Source: Halomonas sp. HAL1
Lineage (GTDB): Bacteria > Pseudomonadota > Gammaproteobacteria > Pseudomonadales > Halomonadaceae
Length of the DNA stretch: 64,000 nt
NCBI RefSeq assembly: GCF_030544485.1
Contig: NZ_CP130610.1
Coordinates: 248,001 to 312,000 of the forward strand
Direction: 5' to 3'
Shown: in pieces, positions 26,091 to 33,806 of the stretch
Layout: each line of letters begins with the position of its first letter
How positions within the stretch are numbered: position 1 is the stretch's first letter
Translations under genes and position numbers: made by a program
Notes under the pieces: generated by a model
The model's input: the letters and a program-made list of their open reading frames with translations, nothing else
Database searches by the model: none
Told to the model about the DNA's origin: nothing

Positions 26091-26770
26091 GTCTAGCTTT
26101 AGCTACAAATGAAGCAGTATTAGACTCATTGTCATTTAATGCTAATGATTTAGCATCTATGCCAGATGCGTTTGAATTTTTTAATGCACAAGGTGGAATT
26201 CCTTTTCTGAAGCCCTGTTTAGATGCTCAGGAATTAGTGTCTGACTTTTCGCTATTTAAAATTTCTTTATCAGATGTCTCTTATGCTGTAAGTGGCAGTC
26301 TTGCCAAGCATGTAACAAAAAATAATTTTACTGCATATGATGAAACAGTTAATTTTTTCGGTCTGAAAAAAGCCAAGCGCTATAACGTACTCGATGTCGC
26401 TGTAGATGAAGCATCATCAATTTATATGAGGCGATTTGGTAAGCACTGTTCTGAAAGGTTGGTCATGTTAATTAGCTGCTCATTTGGTTGGGATGGAGGG
26501 GATGCAGAGTCTATATCTTATAGCTCTCTTTACAAAAGTTTGCAGCTTTTAAAGTTGTTAGATCTATCTCAAGTTGGGTCTAAAGCAAGTGTGTTTATGG
26601 ATCATAAAGGCCATGTCTCATTTAGTTGGCCAACTGATAAAGAAAATAATCTGATTGAGATTTTCTTTCGTCCGGATTCAGTGAATGTTTATACAGATGT
26701 TGATGATGAAGATCTTATTTTTGACTCAGTAGATATGGACTTAATTAGCCATATATCAAGATATATGTAA
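26087..26770 (+). CDS. Unknown protein with WDG motif, second gene of island operon
   Basis: 227 aa, soluble, low GC. The first 120 residues have no recognised feature. A FGWDGGDAESISYSSL segment (Trp135) is followed by a helix and then by SVFMDHKGHVSFSW and LIEIFFRPDSVNVY strands. This WDG-helix-(D-G-x-V-S-hydrophobic-W)-strand layout recurs in small unannotated proteins next to TIGR04255 genes, as far as I recall. No enzymatic motif is seen. Start and stop overlap both neighbours (ATGA before, TAATG after), implying that the three products are made together. Confidence 0.65.
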   Translation: MSLALATNEAVLDSLSFNANDLASMPDAFEFFNAQGGIPFLKPCLDAQELVSDFSLFKISLSDVSYAVSGSLAKHVTKNNFTAYDETVNFFGLKKAKRYNVLDVAVDEASSIYMRRFGKHCSERLVMLISCSFGWDGGDAESISYSSLYKSLQLLKLLDLSQVGSKASVFMDHKGHVSFSWPTDKENNLIEIFFRPDSVNVYTDVDDEDLIFDSVDMDLISHISRYM

Positions 26771-27213
26771 TGGATGTGCTGTGTATGATTTTGCAAGATA
26801 TTTTGCGTCGACCATTGTTAAATCAATCAGAAATTCTTCTGTTAGCTTTGTATCCACCTTCTTATGATCCGGAAACAGGCATAGTAAGTAAAAGTGCTTT
26901 CAAAAAAAACAATACTTCTGCTAGTAGAAAGGCTGTTTTGAAAGTTGATGATATACTTGAGATATTGAAAGCTGAGTTAAGTAAGCCTGATCGTCCAATA
27001 AATGCGTATGGATGTATTGATGTAGAAGAAGTTAAAAGCTCGGTCATTGATCCGGAGGTGGTTTTTCTAGAAGTAACAGAAGATCCTACTCCCGCGAATT
27101 GTTCGCATGCAGAGATAATCGCGTTTGGTAACAGTTCTAAAGCATCCTTTAGAAAAGATGTTCCAAATGGAGTAGCTAAAAATTTATGCCGTAAGCTTCG
27201 TGTTCATAGTTAG
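26770..27213 (+). CDS. Unknown protein with HAEI motif, third gene of island operon
   Basis: 147 aa, soluble, low GC. Features are SAFKKNNTSASR (residues about 42-53), CIDVEEVKSS, then EDPTPANCSHAEIIAFG with a His-Ala-Glu-Ile motif at 113-116, and a basic C-terminal helix (VAKNLCRKLRVH). The NxxHAEI element with a preceding Asp-Pro looks like a possible active or binding site, but no family is assigned. Its start overlaps the stop of the previous gene by one base. An internal ATG at 26785 is an alternative start. It ends 20 bp before the integrase fragment on the other strand. Confidence 0.65.
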   Translation: MDVLCMILQDILRRPLLNQSEILLLALYPPSYDPETGIVSKSAFKKNNTSASRKAVLKVDDILEILKAELSKPDRPINAYGCIDVEEVKSSVIDPEVVFLEVTEDPTPANCSHAEIIAFGNSSKASFRKDVPNGVAKNLCRKLRVHS

Positions 27214-27232
27214 CTGGATAAGACTTTCCTAT

Positions 27233-27769
27233 TCAAAAAACCTGCTCTTTAGACGTAAAATACAAGTCAGCCAACATTCCCACCTGACTATTATTCGTAG
27301 GTAACCACCCCGCATAAATCCTCGCAGTTGTCACCACGCTGGTATGCCCCATCTGCTTTGACACCAAAGCCAGCGGCTCGCCTGCGCTGACCATCATGCT
27401 CGCGTAGGTGTGGCGGGTTTGGTAGGGGCGGCGGTACCGGACGCCCGAGCGTTTCAGTGCGTGGGTCCACAGCGTTTTGCGTATAGCCTGTTCGCCTGTC
27501 CATGGTTCACCGGTGCGCGGGTTAATGAACACGCGGCCGCTGGGGTGCAGGTAGCTCATGGCTTTTTGTGCTTTGAGGGCTTCCAGCGCCCTGGGTAGTA
27601 GGTCGATCGTGCGCGTGCCCGCGGTGGTCTTCGTGGTTTCCGCTTCTCCCTTTGACGCCTGGGTGATTGCCCGGGTGATCCTGCAGCGGTTTTGCCGCCA
27701 ATCTATATCTCCCCACTCTAGGCCCACCAGTTCGGACGAGCGTAGACCTGACCACAGCGCGAATTGAAT
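27233..27769 (-). pseudogene. int: Tyrosine integrase, C-terminal catalytic part (split by IS66)
   Basis: Reads FALWSGLRSSELVGLEWGDIDW, then TKTTAGTRTIDL, YQTRHTYASMM, LVSKQMGHTS and ARIYAGWL. These give the first Arg (GLRSSEL), a Lys in the beta hairpin, the HxxR-type RH pair, the later His (GHTS) and the nucleophile Tyr (ARIYAGW), so the catalytic domain itself is intact. The rest of the gene lies across the IS66 element at 31626-32212. Removing the IS and one copy of the 8-bp duplication rejoins the frame as PLIQFALW. The enzyme would have integrated the island into ssrA. Confidence 0.88.
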
Positions 27770-27806
27770 GTAAGCGAGCCACTAACCACATCTAGGCAGA
27801 TTTCGC

Positions 27807-29393
27807 TTAGACCGGTAATGTCTCTTTCCACTGCCAGGGCAGCAGCGTGTGGAGCTCATCATCGTTGAGGGTGGGCAGTGTCGCGAAGACATACTGCAAG
27901 TAATCGTAAGGCGAGAGACCATTGGCTTTGGCGGTTTCGATCAGGCTGTAGATCGCCGCGCTGGCATGAGCGCCGCTCGGCGTATGGCTGAACAGCCAGT
28001 TTTTACGGCCGATGACGAACGGACGGATGGCGTTCTCCGCCGGATTGTTGTCCAACGGGATCAGGCCATCGTCCAGGAACCGGGTCAGCCGGGGCCACTG
28101 GTTATCCAGGTAGTGTAAGGCTTTACCCAGTGCACTTTTGGGCAATACCTGGGCCAGTGACTTGTCGAGCCAGGTGCGCAGTTGGTCGATTAACGGACGG
28201 CTCTTCTGGTCACGCAGCGCGTAACGCGCATCGGGCTCACGTGCCTTCGCCTGTTTTTCCACGCCGTACAGCTTCCGGATCTGGTTCAGCGCCCAGTCCG
28301 CTTTGCCGGTTTTGTTTTTGGGCTGCACTTTCTGGGCCTCAACGAACTTACGCCGGGCATGTGCCCAGCAGCCCGCATGGGTGAGCCCATTGCGACGCAC
28401 GACCTCGGCGTAGCCTTCATAGCCATCGGTGATTAAGCGCCCCGCATAGTCGCCTAGCAGATCAACGGGCACCCGTCCGGCGCGGCTGGCCGCGTAGTCG
28501 AACAAGACCACCTGCTGGCCCGGCGGGCCACCGCGCTGCACCCACATATACGACGTCGCACGGGCGGCACGATCCGCTTCTTGATTCACCTGGAGCGTCG
28601 TCTCATCCATGTGGATCAGCGGGGCGTTTAAGAGGTGTTGGCGCAACGCGTCGATCAGCGGGATGATCCGTTCTCCCGCCTGCACCATCCAGCGTGCCAG
28701 GGTATTGCGGGGGATCTCGGCGCCATGGCGGGCAAAGATCTGGCTTTGCCGATAAAGCGGTAGCGCGTCCTGGTATTTAGCCGTCGCGATATAGGCGAGC
28801 AGCGTGGCGCTGGCATTGCTCTTGGGCAACAGCTTGGCAGGTGCCGAGGCGATCTTAACGCCCTCTTCGCACGTCGGGCAGGCATATTGGTGTCGCACAT
28901 GACGGATCACCTCGATCCGGGCGGGCACCACATGCAACTCCTCGCTAACCTCTTCACCGATCACCTTCAGCGCGGTGCCGTCATCGTGGCAGTGGCGCGC
29001 ATCGTCGGGCAGTTCATGGATGACCTCGACGCGCGGGAGTTCTGGCGGTAGCGCAACACGCCCGCCGCGCGTGCGACGCTTAGCAGGCGTAGCGGTGTCG
29101 ATCGTCGCGTCATCAGCGGTGGTGGTGCTCTCCGATGCGTCTTCCTCGTCAACCACCACTTCCGCTTCATTGATCAGCAGGTCCCGCTGGTCGACACGGT
29201 ACTTCTCGGTGGAGGGGCCGAACTGACGCTCCAGGGCAAGCCGGAACTGTTCAAACAGCGACTGTTTGGTGGCTTCCCACTGCGCTTCCTTTTTCTCCAT
29301 CAACGCCAACAGCCGCGCATTTTCAGCGTCAGCAGCGGCCAGCTTGCGCTCAAGCTGGGTAACCGTAGGTGAAGAAGAAGCGGCGTTTTTCAT
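27807..29393 (-). CDS. tnpC: IS66-family transposase (TnpC)
   Basis: 528 aa. An N-terminal coiled coil (LERKLAAADAENARLLALMEKKEAQ) precedes a basic linker, a zinc-finger-like CPTCEEGV segment and the DDE transposase domain: HMDETTLQVN (Asp), TDGYEGYAEV (Asp) and NNPAENAIRPFVIGRKNWLF (Glu). The C-terminal IS66 tail (LSPYDYLQYVFATLP) is present. Full length for the family with no frameshift seen, so it may still be functional. Host-like GC content. Confidence 0.93.
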   Translation of the reverse strand: MKNAASSSPTVTQLERKLAAADAENARLLALMEKKEAQWEATKQSLFEQFRLALERQFGPSTEKYRVDQRDLLINEAEVVVDEEDASESTTTADDATIDTATPAKRRTRGGRVALPPELPRVEVIHELPDDARHCHDDGTALKVIGEEVSEELHVVPARIEVIRHVRHQYACPTCEEGVKIASAPAKLLPKSNASATLLAYIATAKYQDALPLYRQSQIFARHGAEIPRNTLARWMVQAGERIIPLIDALRQHLLNAPLIHMDETTLQVNQEADRAARATSYMWVQRGGPPGQQVVLFDYAASRAGRVPVDLLGDYAGRLITDGYEGYAEVVRRNGLTHAGCWAHARRKFVEAQKVQPKNKTGKADWALNQIRKLYGVEKQAKAREPDARYALRDQKSRPLIDQLRTWLDKSLAQVLPKSALGKALHYLDNQWPRLTRFLDDGLIPLDNNPAENAIRPFVIGRKNWLFSHTPSGAHASAAIYSLIETAKANGLSPYDYLQYVFATLPTLNDDELHTLLPWQWKETLPV

Positions 29394-29438
29394 ACCGCTC
29401 AGTGTACCAAAAACGTCGCTAACATAGGAGCGCTACGG

Positions 29439-29795
29439 CTATCCAACCCGCTGAAAATCCAACGCTTTGTGAGGCTGCATAGCCTTCAGGTTATAGCCAT
29501 CCAGCAACCAGTTAAGTTCTTGACCCGTTAGCGTCACTGTGTCGTCCTTCAGGTGCGTTGGCCATTTAAACCGCTCACGCTCCAAGCGCTTGTACCACAC
29601 CACAAAGCCGTTACGTTCCCAGAACAGTAGCTTCACTTTATCGCGCTGGCGATTACCGAACACGAACAGCGCTTGATCAAACGGGTTCAAGGCCATGGCT
29701 TCCTGAACCAGCAGTGCTAATCCATCAATTTGCTTGCGCATATCGACGGGTTCTCGGCACAGGTACACCCTCAGATCAGTGCTTGGGCGTATCAT
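29439..29795 (-). CDS. tnpB: IS66 accessory protein TnpB
   Basis: 118 aa with the IS66 Orf2 pattern: RVYLCREPVDMRKQIDGLALLV, NPFDQALFVFGNRQRDKVKLLFWERNGF and VVWYKRLERERFKWP. The start at 29795 (MIRPSTD) overlaps the tnpA stop by four bases; the open frame continues upstream to 30083 without support. TnpB is needed for IS66 transposition together with TnpA and TnpC, but its biochemical role is not settled. Confidence 0.92.
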   Translation of the reverse strand: MIRPSTDLRVYLCREPVDMRKQIDGLALLVQEAMALNPFDQALFVFGNRQRDKVKLLFWERNGFVVWYKRLERERFKWPTHLKDDTVTLTGQELNWLLDGYNLKAMQPHKALDFQRVG

Positions 29796-30004
29796 GCGAC
29801 GACCTCCACGGCGACAAACCGCGCGGGACGACAACGCGGTGGCACGGGAAACCCCTGCACGATTAACCGATTTTCCCATGCCATCAGGTCGGCTAACGTC
29901 ACGGTTTGTGCATTGGCATACGCACTTAACGGCATCTGTAACGCGGCAGCATAATACAGATGGCCTAGCCAAAATGCTTGAGTGGAATTGAGTTCGCGGC
30001 TCAT
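29792..30004 (-). CDS. tnpA: IS66 accessory protein TnpA
   Basis: 70 aa. Starts MSRELNSTQAFWLGHLYYAAAL after TTGGAGATC, and ends with a basic PPRCRPARFVAVEVV segment. Position and size match the first ORF of IS66 elements; in many it is annotated as an insertion-element accessory protein with a helix-turn-helix. The stop overlaps the tnpB start (ATGA). Confidence 0.8.
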   Translation of the reverse strand: MSRELNSTQAFWLGHLYYAAALQMPLSAYANAQTVTLADLMAWENRLIVQGFPVPPRCRPARFVAVEVVA

Positions 30005-30076
30005 GATGATCTCCAAAATTAAAGAGACCATCAGTGTGATCAGCCAACGTTAATGTGGGTAGATGGGTTTTATGGC

Positions 30077-31608
30077 CTTGCAATTACCCACAAGTCGATG
30101 ATGCATCTGGATTGGCAGCTTGGAATCCAGCAACGAGATCTGCTAAGCGGATGAAGCCTCGCCATAGAACGGTGGATCCTGGGAGAGGATCACTTGAGCG
30201 ATCCAGATAACCACCCAGGCGAGCGACAGCGGTCATATAAAAAGCTGTATCGCGTCGTGTGCCTTGTCTGTTTGACGGCATTGATCGGTCGAGAAGAGCT
30301 CTTTCAATATCAGTAAAAACAGCTGCAGGAGAGGTCGTTGAGGATTGGCGCCGCAGTATAGTCAACCATGATATTCGCCAGGACACGACACAGCAGAGCG
30401 CAATGCAGTTGGCAAGTCGATCTGCGGTAGCGAGACGTATATCCTCAATGCGGCAACCCGTTTTCAGCGTCTTGAAGAATGTCTCGATATTCCAACGCCG
30501 TGAATACCAAATAAGCTTTTGCACTGCGTCGGCGTGAGTGGCAACGGGAAGGTTAGTGGCCAACTTCCAGATTATAGGGGAACGCCCTTCGGGCGGGTTT
30601 TTCTCTTCTGCAAAAATAATACCAAGCTTCTGTTTTGGGTATTTTTTCTGTTTTCCAATCGGTGGACAAACTGTCATCTTTGCATGCTTGACCGATAGGG
30701 TCGCCTGCTGTTGATTGCCTCGCTTGTCACGAAAGTGAATATCGTGTGTTCCACTGACCTGAGTCTCGGCCATCACTTGAGAAATCGTAGTGCCTCCCTC
30801 CTCGGCGAGACGATCAACGCAACTGCGGATCAAAAAGTAAGTGCCAAGATCTTGAGCCAGACAAAAGAGTTCAAAAATGTCACTCTCGCGATCACCGATA
30901 TGCACGCACCGTTCAGGTGAACCTGCAAGCTCAGTAGAACGCTGCAGGTTGTCGAGCCAACGCATGCTTTCTTTCTGCTCGATGGGTACGCGGGTCGGAT
31001 TAACTTTGCGCTTGAGAGCTTCTGTGCCTTTGAATTTATTCCGCGTCCAGAATTTGGCAGCTGTCAGGCCCAAGGGCAGCCCTTCCGTTGTGATAGCCAG
31101 ACTAGCGTGCATTAAAAGCCCGCAGACGGTATGTTTAAGGTGCCGTCCTTCTTTCATCTTGCGCCCGGTTGATTCATTGATGAAACCAATCTTCTCAGGT
31201 GACGAGCGCTTGAAGGAAAATTCGGTTGTATCCTGCAGGATCAATATGGGGCCATCGGTGGCTTGGATGCGCAAAGCAGAGGCGGCAAAATGTCCCTCCA
31301 AAATCTTGTCCTCGCTGACATTCTCATTCGCGAAGAAGCGATAGGCGGCCTTGGTATTGGCCCAGTCCTGGAATGCGGTGGGTAGTGATTTGTCTGGCCG
31401 ATCACCGAGTGCTTCCAGCATGACAGCCAACCTTTGATTCAGTCGCGCGTCCCCCAAGTCGCAGCCAGTCATTTCCTCGTTCACCCAGTGTTGTCCCATA
31501 TTGATACCTCTTATCATATCGAACGAACTGAGAAGCCAAAAAAACACATCGGGCTTTACTTTATCAACGGTATGCTTATGTAGCTGATGACTTGTGGGTA
31601 ATTGCAAG
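30077..31608. mobile_element. IS4-family insertion sequence nested in the IS66 element
   Basis: 1532 bp bounded by perfect 20-bp inverted repeats (CTTGCAATTACCCACAAGTC at 30077-30096 and its complement at 31589-31608). A 9-bp direct repeat TTTTATGGC flanks it (30068-30076 and 31609-31617). It sits 8 bp from the right end of the IS66 element and cuts that element's terminal sequence. The 9-bp duplication and transposase type fit the IS50-like branch of IS4. Confidence 0.93.
30084..31499 (-). CDS. IS4-family (IS50-like) transposase
   Basis: 471 aa from ATG 31499 (MGQHWVNEEM), which has AGAGG upstream; an in-frame ATG further up at 31607 overlaps the inverted repeat and is unlikely. Features: DLGDARLNQRLAVMLEAL and KAAYRFFANE in the N-terminal DNA-binding part, DTTEF (first Asp), IGDRESDIFEL (second Asp) and the Y-R-E-K signature YSRRWNIETFFKTLKTG (Glu). 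All three DDE residues are present and the frame is intact, so it is probably active or recently so. Confidence 0.92.
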   Translation of the reverse strand: MGQHWVNEEMTGCDLGDARLNQRLAVMLEALGDRPDKSLPTAFQDWANTKAAYRFFANENVSEDKILEGHFAASALRIQATDGPILILQDTTEFSFKRSSPEKIGFINESTGRKMKEGRHLKHTVCGLLMHASLAITTEGLPLGLTAAKFWTRNKFKGTEALKRKVNPTRVPIEQKESMRWLDNLQRSTELAGSPERCVHIGDRESDIFELFCLAQDLGTYFLIRSCVDRLAEEGGTTISQVMAETQVSGTHDIHFRDKRGNQQQATLSVKHAKMTVCPPIGKQKKYPKQKLGIIFAEEKNPPEGRSPIIWKLATNLPVATHADAVQKLIWYSRRWNIETFFKTLKTGCRIEDIRLATADRLANCIALCCVVSWRISWLTILRRQSSTTSPAAVFTDIERALLDRSMPSNRQGTRRDTAFYMTAVARLGGYLDRSSDPLPGSTVLWRGFIRLADLVAGFQAANPDASSTCG

Positions 31609-31625
31609 TTTTATGGCGCGCTTAC

Positions 31626-32212
31626 AATTGAATTAGGGGCGCACCATCGTTTGGCAGCGCTGCCAGGATCGCGGCTTGCTCTTCAGCCGTGAACGGGTCA
31701 ATGTCATCGACTTCTTTGGGTGGCTCAATCTTTCGGTAGTGCCAGCCTGCCAATGGGTTGTGAGTGATTAGCTCATCGTGCATGGCATCATCCAGCGCGG
31801 CGCGTAGCGGGCTGATGATGTTAGAAATGCGCTTGTTGCTGCAGGTGAGAGCGGCCGCACAATCACGCACGTGGCCACGTTTGATTTCTTGAAGCATCAG
31901 ATGGTCAAATTGGGGTATCAACTGGCCTTCAATCGTTTTTCGGTAATCCTTGTAGGTGCTGGCTTTTATGGTTGGCTTTAAGCCAATTGCGCAGGTTGTT
32001 ATCCAGCCGATCCTTACGGAGAAACTTTCTGGCGTTCTTGCTGCGCGGGAAGGTCACTTGATAATCGAAAGTACCGGCGTCGATCGCTGACATGATAGCG
32101 GCGCGATGCTGCGCCGCTTTTTTTAAGTTAGCGGGGGTGGGCTTGAGCTTGAGCCGTTTGTGGCAACGGACGTGTATATAAATAAGTCGATGTGCGGTTG
32201 CTGCTCAGTCAT
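31626..32212 (-). pseudogene. int: Tyrosine integrase, N-terminal part, frameshifted and cut by IS66
   Basis: Translated pieces give LKLKPTPANLKKAAQHRAAIMSAI and DAGTFDYQVTFPRSKNA (arm-binding DUF3596-like part), LRKDRLDNNLRNWLK, then after a frame change IKASTYKDYRKTIEGQLIPQFDHL (core-binding domain) and EVDDIDPFTAEEQAAILAAL up to the IS. The frame changes near 31967-31977, where one extra A in CTTAAAGCC explains the shift. The start is probably near 32212 (MTEQQPHIDL), where the frame is also doubtful. The gene was therefore broken twice: by an indel and by the IS. Confidence 0.85.
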
Positions 32213-32233
32213 TTGGAGGCATCGTGGGGACGG

Positions 32234-32758
32234 TTAATTACTCAGAAAGCGCAAGGCGGTTTCCCACACTTCTGAACCTCTGCTAAGCCCTGCTTTGACC
32301 ATCTCATTAACAAGGGTTTTGGCACCTTCATCAGTCAGACCGCGAAGCCTGTCCAGCAGTCGAGATTTCTCTTTTTGAGGTAGGGTTTTGCTGGCAAGGA
32401 TTTTACCTTCCAATTCCGAAAGCGTTTCATTATGAAGCTTGATGGTAACGACCCTGAGAATTGCTGTCAGTCCGCCATCAGCTTGGAGAAAATCGAGTCC
32501 TTTTTCTGTGATTTTTGCGCTTCCATCAAGATCAAGACCTACACCCAATGCACGCATTTTAATATTTCTACCACTTTCCGCTGCTTCTTGACGTGGCCTG
32601 CCCAGCTTTACCAAGCCGTGTCCATCTAGATAGTGCAGGTTAACGCTTGTAGGGCTTTCTATATTCTGAACATCGAACAGGCCTGTCGCCGAGTTGGGAT
32701 ATTGCTCTGCAAGATGCCACAGCAACTCTTTTTGCTCTTGTCTGTTAAGAAGCTTCAT
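32234..32758 (-). CDS. Island protein, paralogue of the next gene
   Basis: 174 aa, not recognised. Shares with its neighbour the pattern xYLDGHGLVKLG, ...ITEKGLDFLQADGGLTAIL, VTIKLHNETLSELEGKIL, then LPQKEKSRLLDRLRGL. The first half looks like a winged helix (YL-x-GHGLV followed by ITEKG), suggesting DNA binding; the second half is helical. There is no signal peptide or membrane segment. Lies between the broken integrase and its paralogue, 48 bp apart on the same strand, so they are likely co-transcribed. Confidence 0.6.
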   Translation of the reverse strand: MKLLNRQEQKELLWHLAEQYPNSATGLFDVQNIESPTSVNLHYLDGHGLVKLGRPRQEAAESGRNIKMRALGVGLDLDGSAKITEKGLDFLQADGGLTAILRVVTIKLHNETLSELEGKILASKTLPQKEKSRLLDRLRGLTDEGAKTLVNEMVKAGLSRGSEVWETALRFLSN

Positions 32759-32806
32759 AAGCTTTCTTCCGGTCGATTTAGTGAAGTAGCAATTTCCTAT
32801 GCAGGA

Positions 32807-33334
32807 TTAACTATGAAGCCATTGCCCAAGTTGCTGCGCGGTGATAGCTCCTTGGTCAAGGCCGTAGCTGATCAGGCGAGTAGTCAATTGCTTCAGGCCT
32901 TCTTCTTTCATCCCTTTGAGCGCTTCTCGTAGAGCGGGTTTTTCCTGTGCTGGGATGGCTTCGCTCTCGACGATTTTGCTATCAATGAGGTCGCGTATGG
33001 TGTCGGCGTGAAGCTTGACTGTAACGGTGCCGAGAATGGCGGAAAGGCCGCCGTCGTCTTCCAGGAAGTCTATACCTTTCGCAGTGAGCCTACCGCTTAC
33101 CAGGATGTCGCTTGGTGGGATGTTGGGTCCTGCGCTTTCAGTAACCCAGGTATTGAGCGTGTTCTCAGCATTCCCATTTTGGACAAGGCCATGCTCTGTA
33201 AGATATCGAATGTTGAATCTTGCAACATCAAGAGTTGAGGTATTGCTTATTTGCGACAAATAAAAATTCGTTTCTTGAAGGAGTCCCTTTTTCAAGGCGT
33301 TAAGCATCTTAAGCTGCAATTCTCTGCTTATCAC
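32807..33334 (-). CDS. Island protein, paralogue of the preceding gene
   Basis: 175 aa, not recognised. Matches the 32234-32758 product along most of its length: IRYLTEHGLVQNG, LTAKGIDFLEDDGGLSAIL, VTVKLHADTIRDLIDSKI and IPAQEKPALREALKGM. The predicted winged helix (about 35-95) may bind DNA. Similar pairs could arise by tandem duplication in the island. It is the first gene of the leftward pair, and the region to its right holds a primase-like relic. Confidence 0.6.
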   Translation of the reverse strand: MISRELQLKMLNALKKGLLQETNFYLSQISNTSTLDVARFNIRYLTEHGLVQNGNAENTLNTWVTESAGPNIPPSDILVSGRLTAKGIDFLEDDGGLSAILGTVTVKLHADTIRDLIDSKIVESEAIPAQEKPALREALKGMKEEGLKQLTTRLISYGLDQGAITAQQLGQWLHS

Positions 33335-33380
33335 GTGAACCCTCTCTACATGGGAGCGCAGGATGTTTAACTAATTTACC

Positions 33381-33563
33381 ATAGATGAATTGCGCTTTGC
33401 GTTGACTCACATTTATGCCGATGACCGTGAAGTTTTGGTGAAGATAGGGAATGCCGTTAAGACAAAGTATGGAGATGAAGGCTGTTTTGCATGGGATGAG
33501 TGGGGCCAGGGCGGGGGGATCGCGCGCAGGAGGCAGAAAGCGTGTGGTGTTGCCTGCAAATGA
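33381..33563 (+). pseudogene. Relic resembling a phage primase C-terminal (PriCT_2-like) domain
   Basis: The frame reads IDELRFALTHIYADDREVLV, KIGNAVKTKYGDEGCFAWDEW and then diverges to a stop at 33561-33563. The pattern aL-x-I-x-DDR-x-(7)-G-x-A-x-K-x-(4)-G-x-(4)-WDEW matches the domain found in phage and satellite replication proteins. No start codon is in frame after the upstream TAA, and the conserved part ends after the WDEW, so only a fragment remains. It points to a phage or satellite-like origin for the island. Confidence 0.5.
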
Positions 33564-33737
33564 TATGCAACCGCTTGCTTACCATCATTCACCTAGTCCA
33601 GCAGCGCAGGTTGGGCGCACAAAAGTGGAGATGAGCGTTGCAAGCCAAAAGGCAAGGATGCTTGTCGGAGCGACAGTCCGACCCAGGTACGGAGTTTTAA
33701 TTATGTCTAAACCAGCGCTTTTTCAGACCATAGACAC

Positions 33738-33760
33738 AAAAAAAGCACCCGTAGGTGCTT
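33738..33760 (-). terminator. ssrA terminator
   Basis: On the minus strand AAGCACC-TACG-GGTGCTT is followed by TTTTT, 17 bp past the tmRNA 3' end. It has an altered second copy at 25002-25029. Confidence 0.85.
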
Positions 33761-33775
33761 AATTTGTAGGGGTGT

Positions 33776-33806
33776 CTGGTGGAGGCGGCGGGAATTGAAC
33801 CCGCGT
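33776..33806. repeat. Right attachment repeat within the ssrA 3' end
   Basis: 31 bp identical to 25040-25070. The segment covers the tmRNA CCA, the acceptor strand and most of the T arm. Distance between the two copies is 8736 bp, the length of the island. Confidence 0.92.

Larger units (their letters stand above)
27770..31625. mobile_element. IS66-family insertion sequence interrupted by an IS4-family element
   Basis: The ends are imperfect inverted repeats: left GTAAGCGAGCCACTAACC, right (read inwards) GTAAGCGCGCCATAAAAC. An 8-bp direct repeat AATTGAAT flanks it (27762-27769 and 31626-31633), the size expected for IS66. Without the nested IS the element is about 2.3 kb and carries the full IS66 set of genes on the minus strand. 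It disrupts the island integrase. Confidence 0.93.

Noticed and set aside
33451..33762. 103-codon plus-strand frame between the island genes and ssrA
   Set aside because: Overlaps the primase-like relic in another frame and runs through the ssrA terminator; composition is random.
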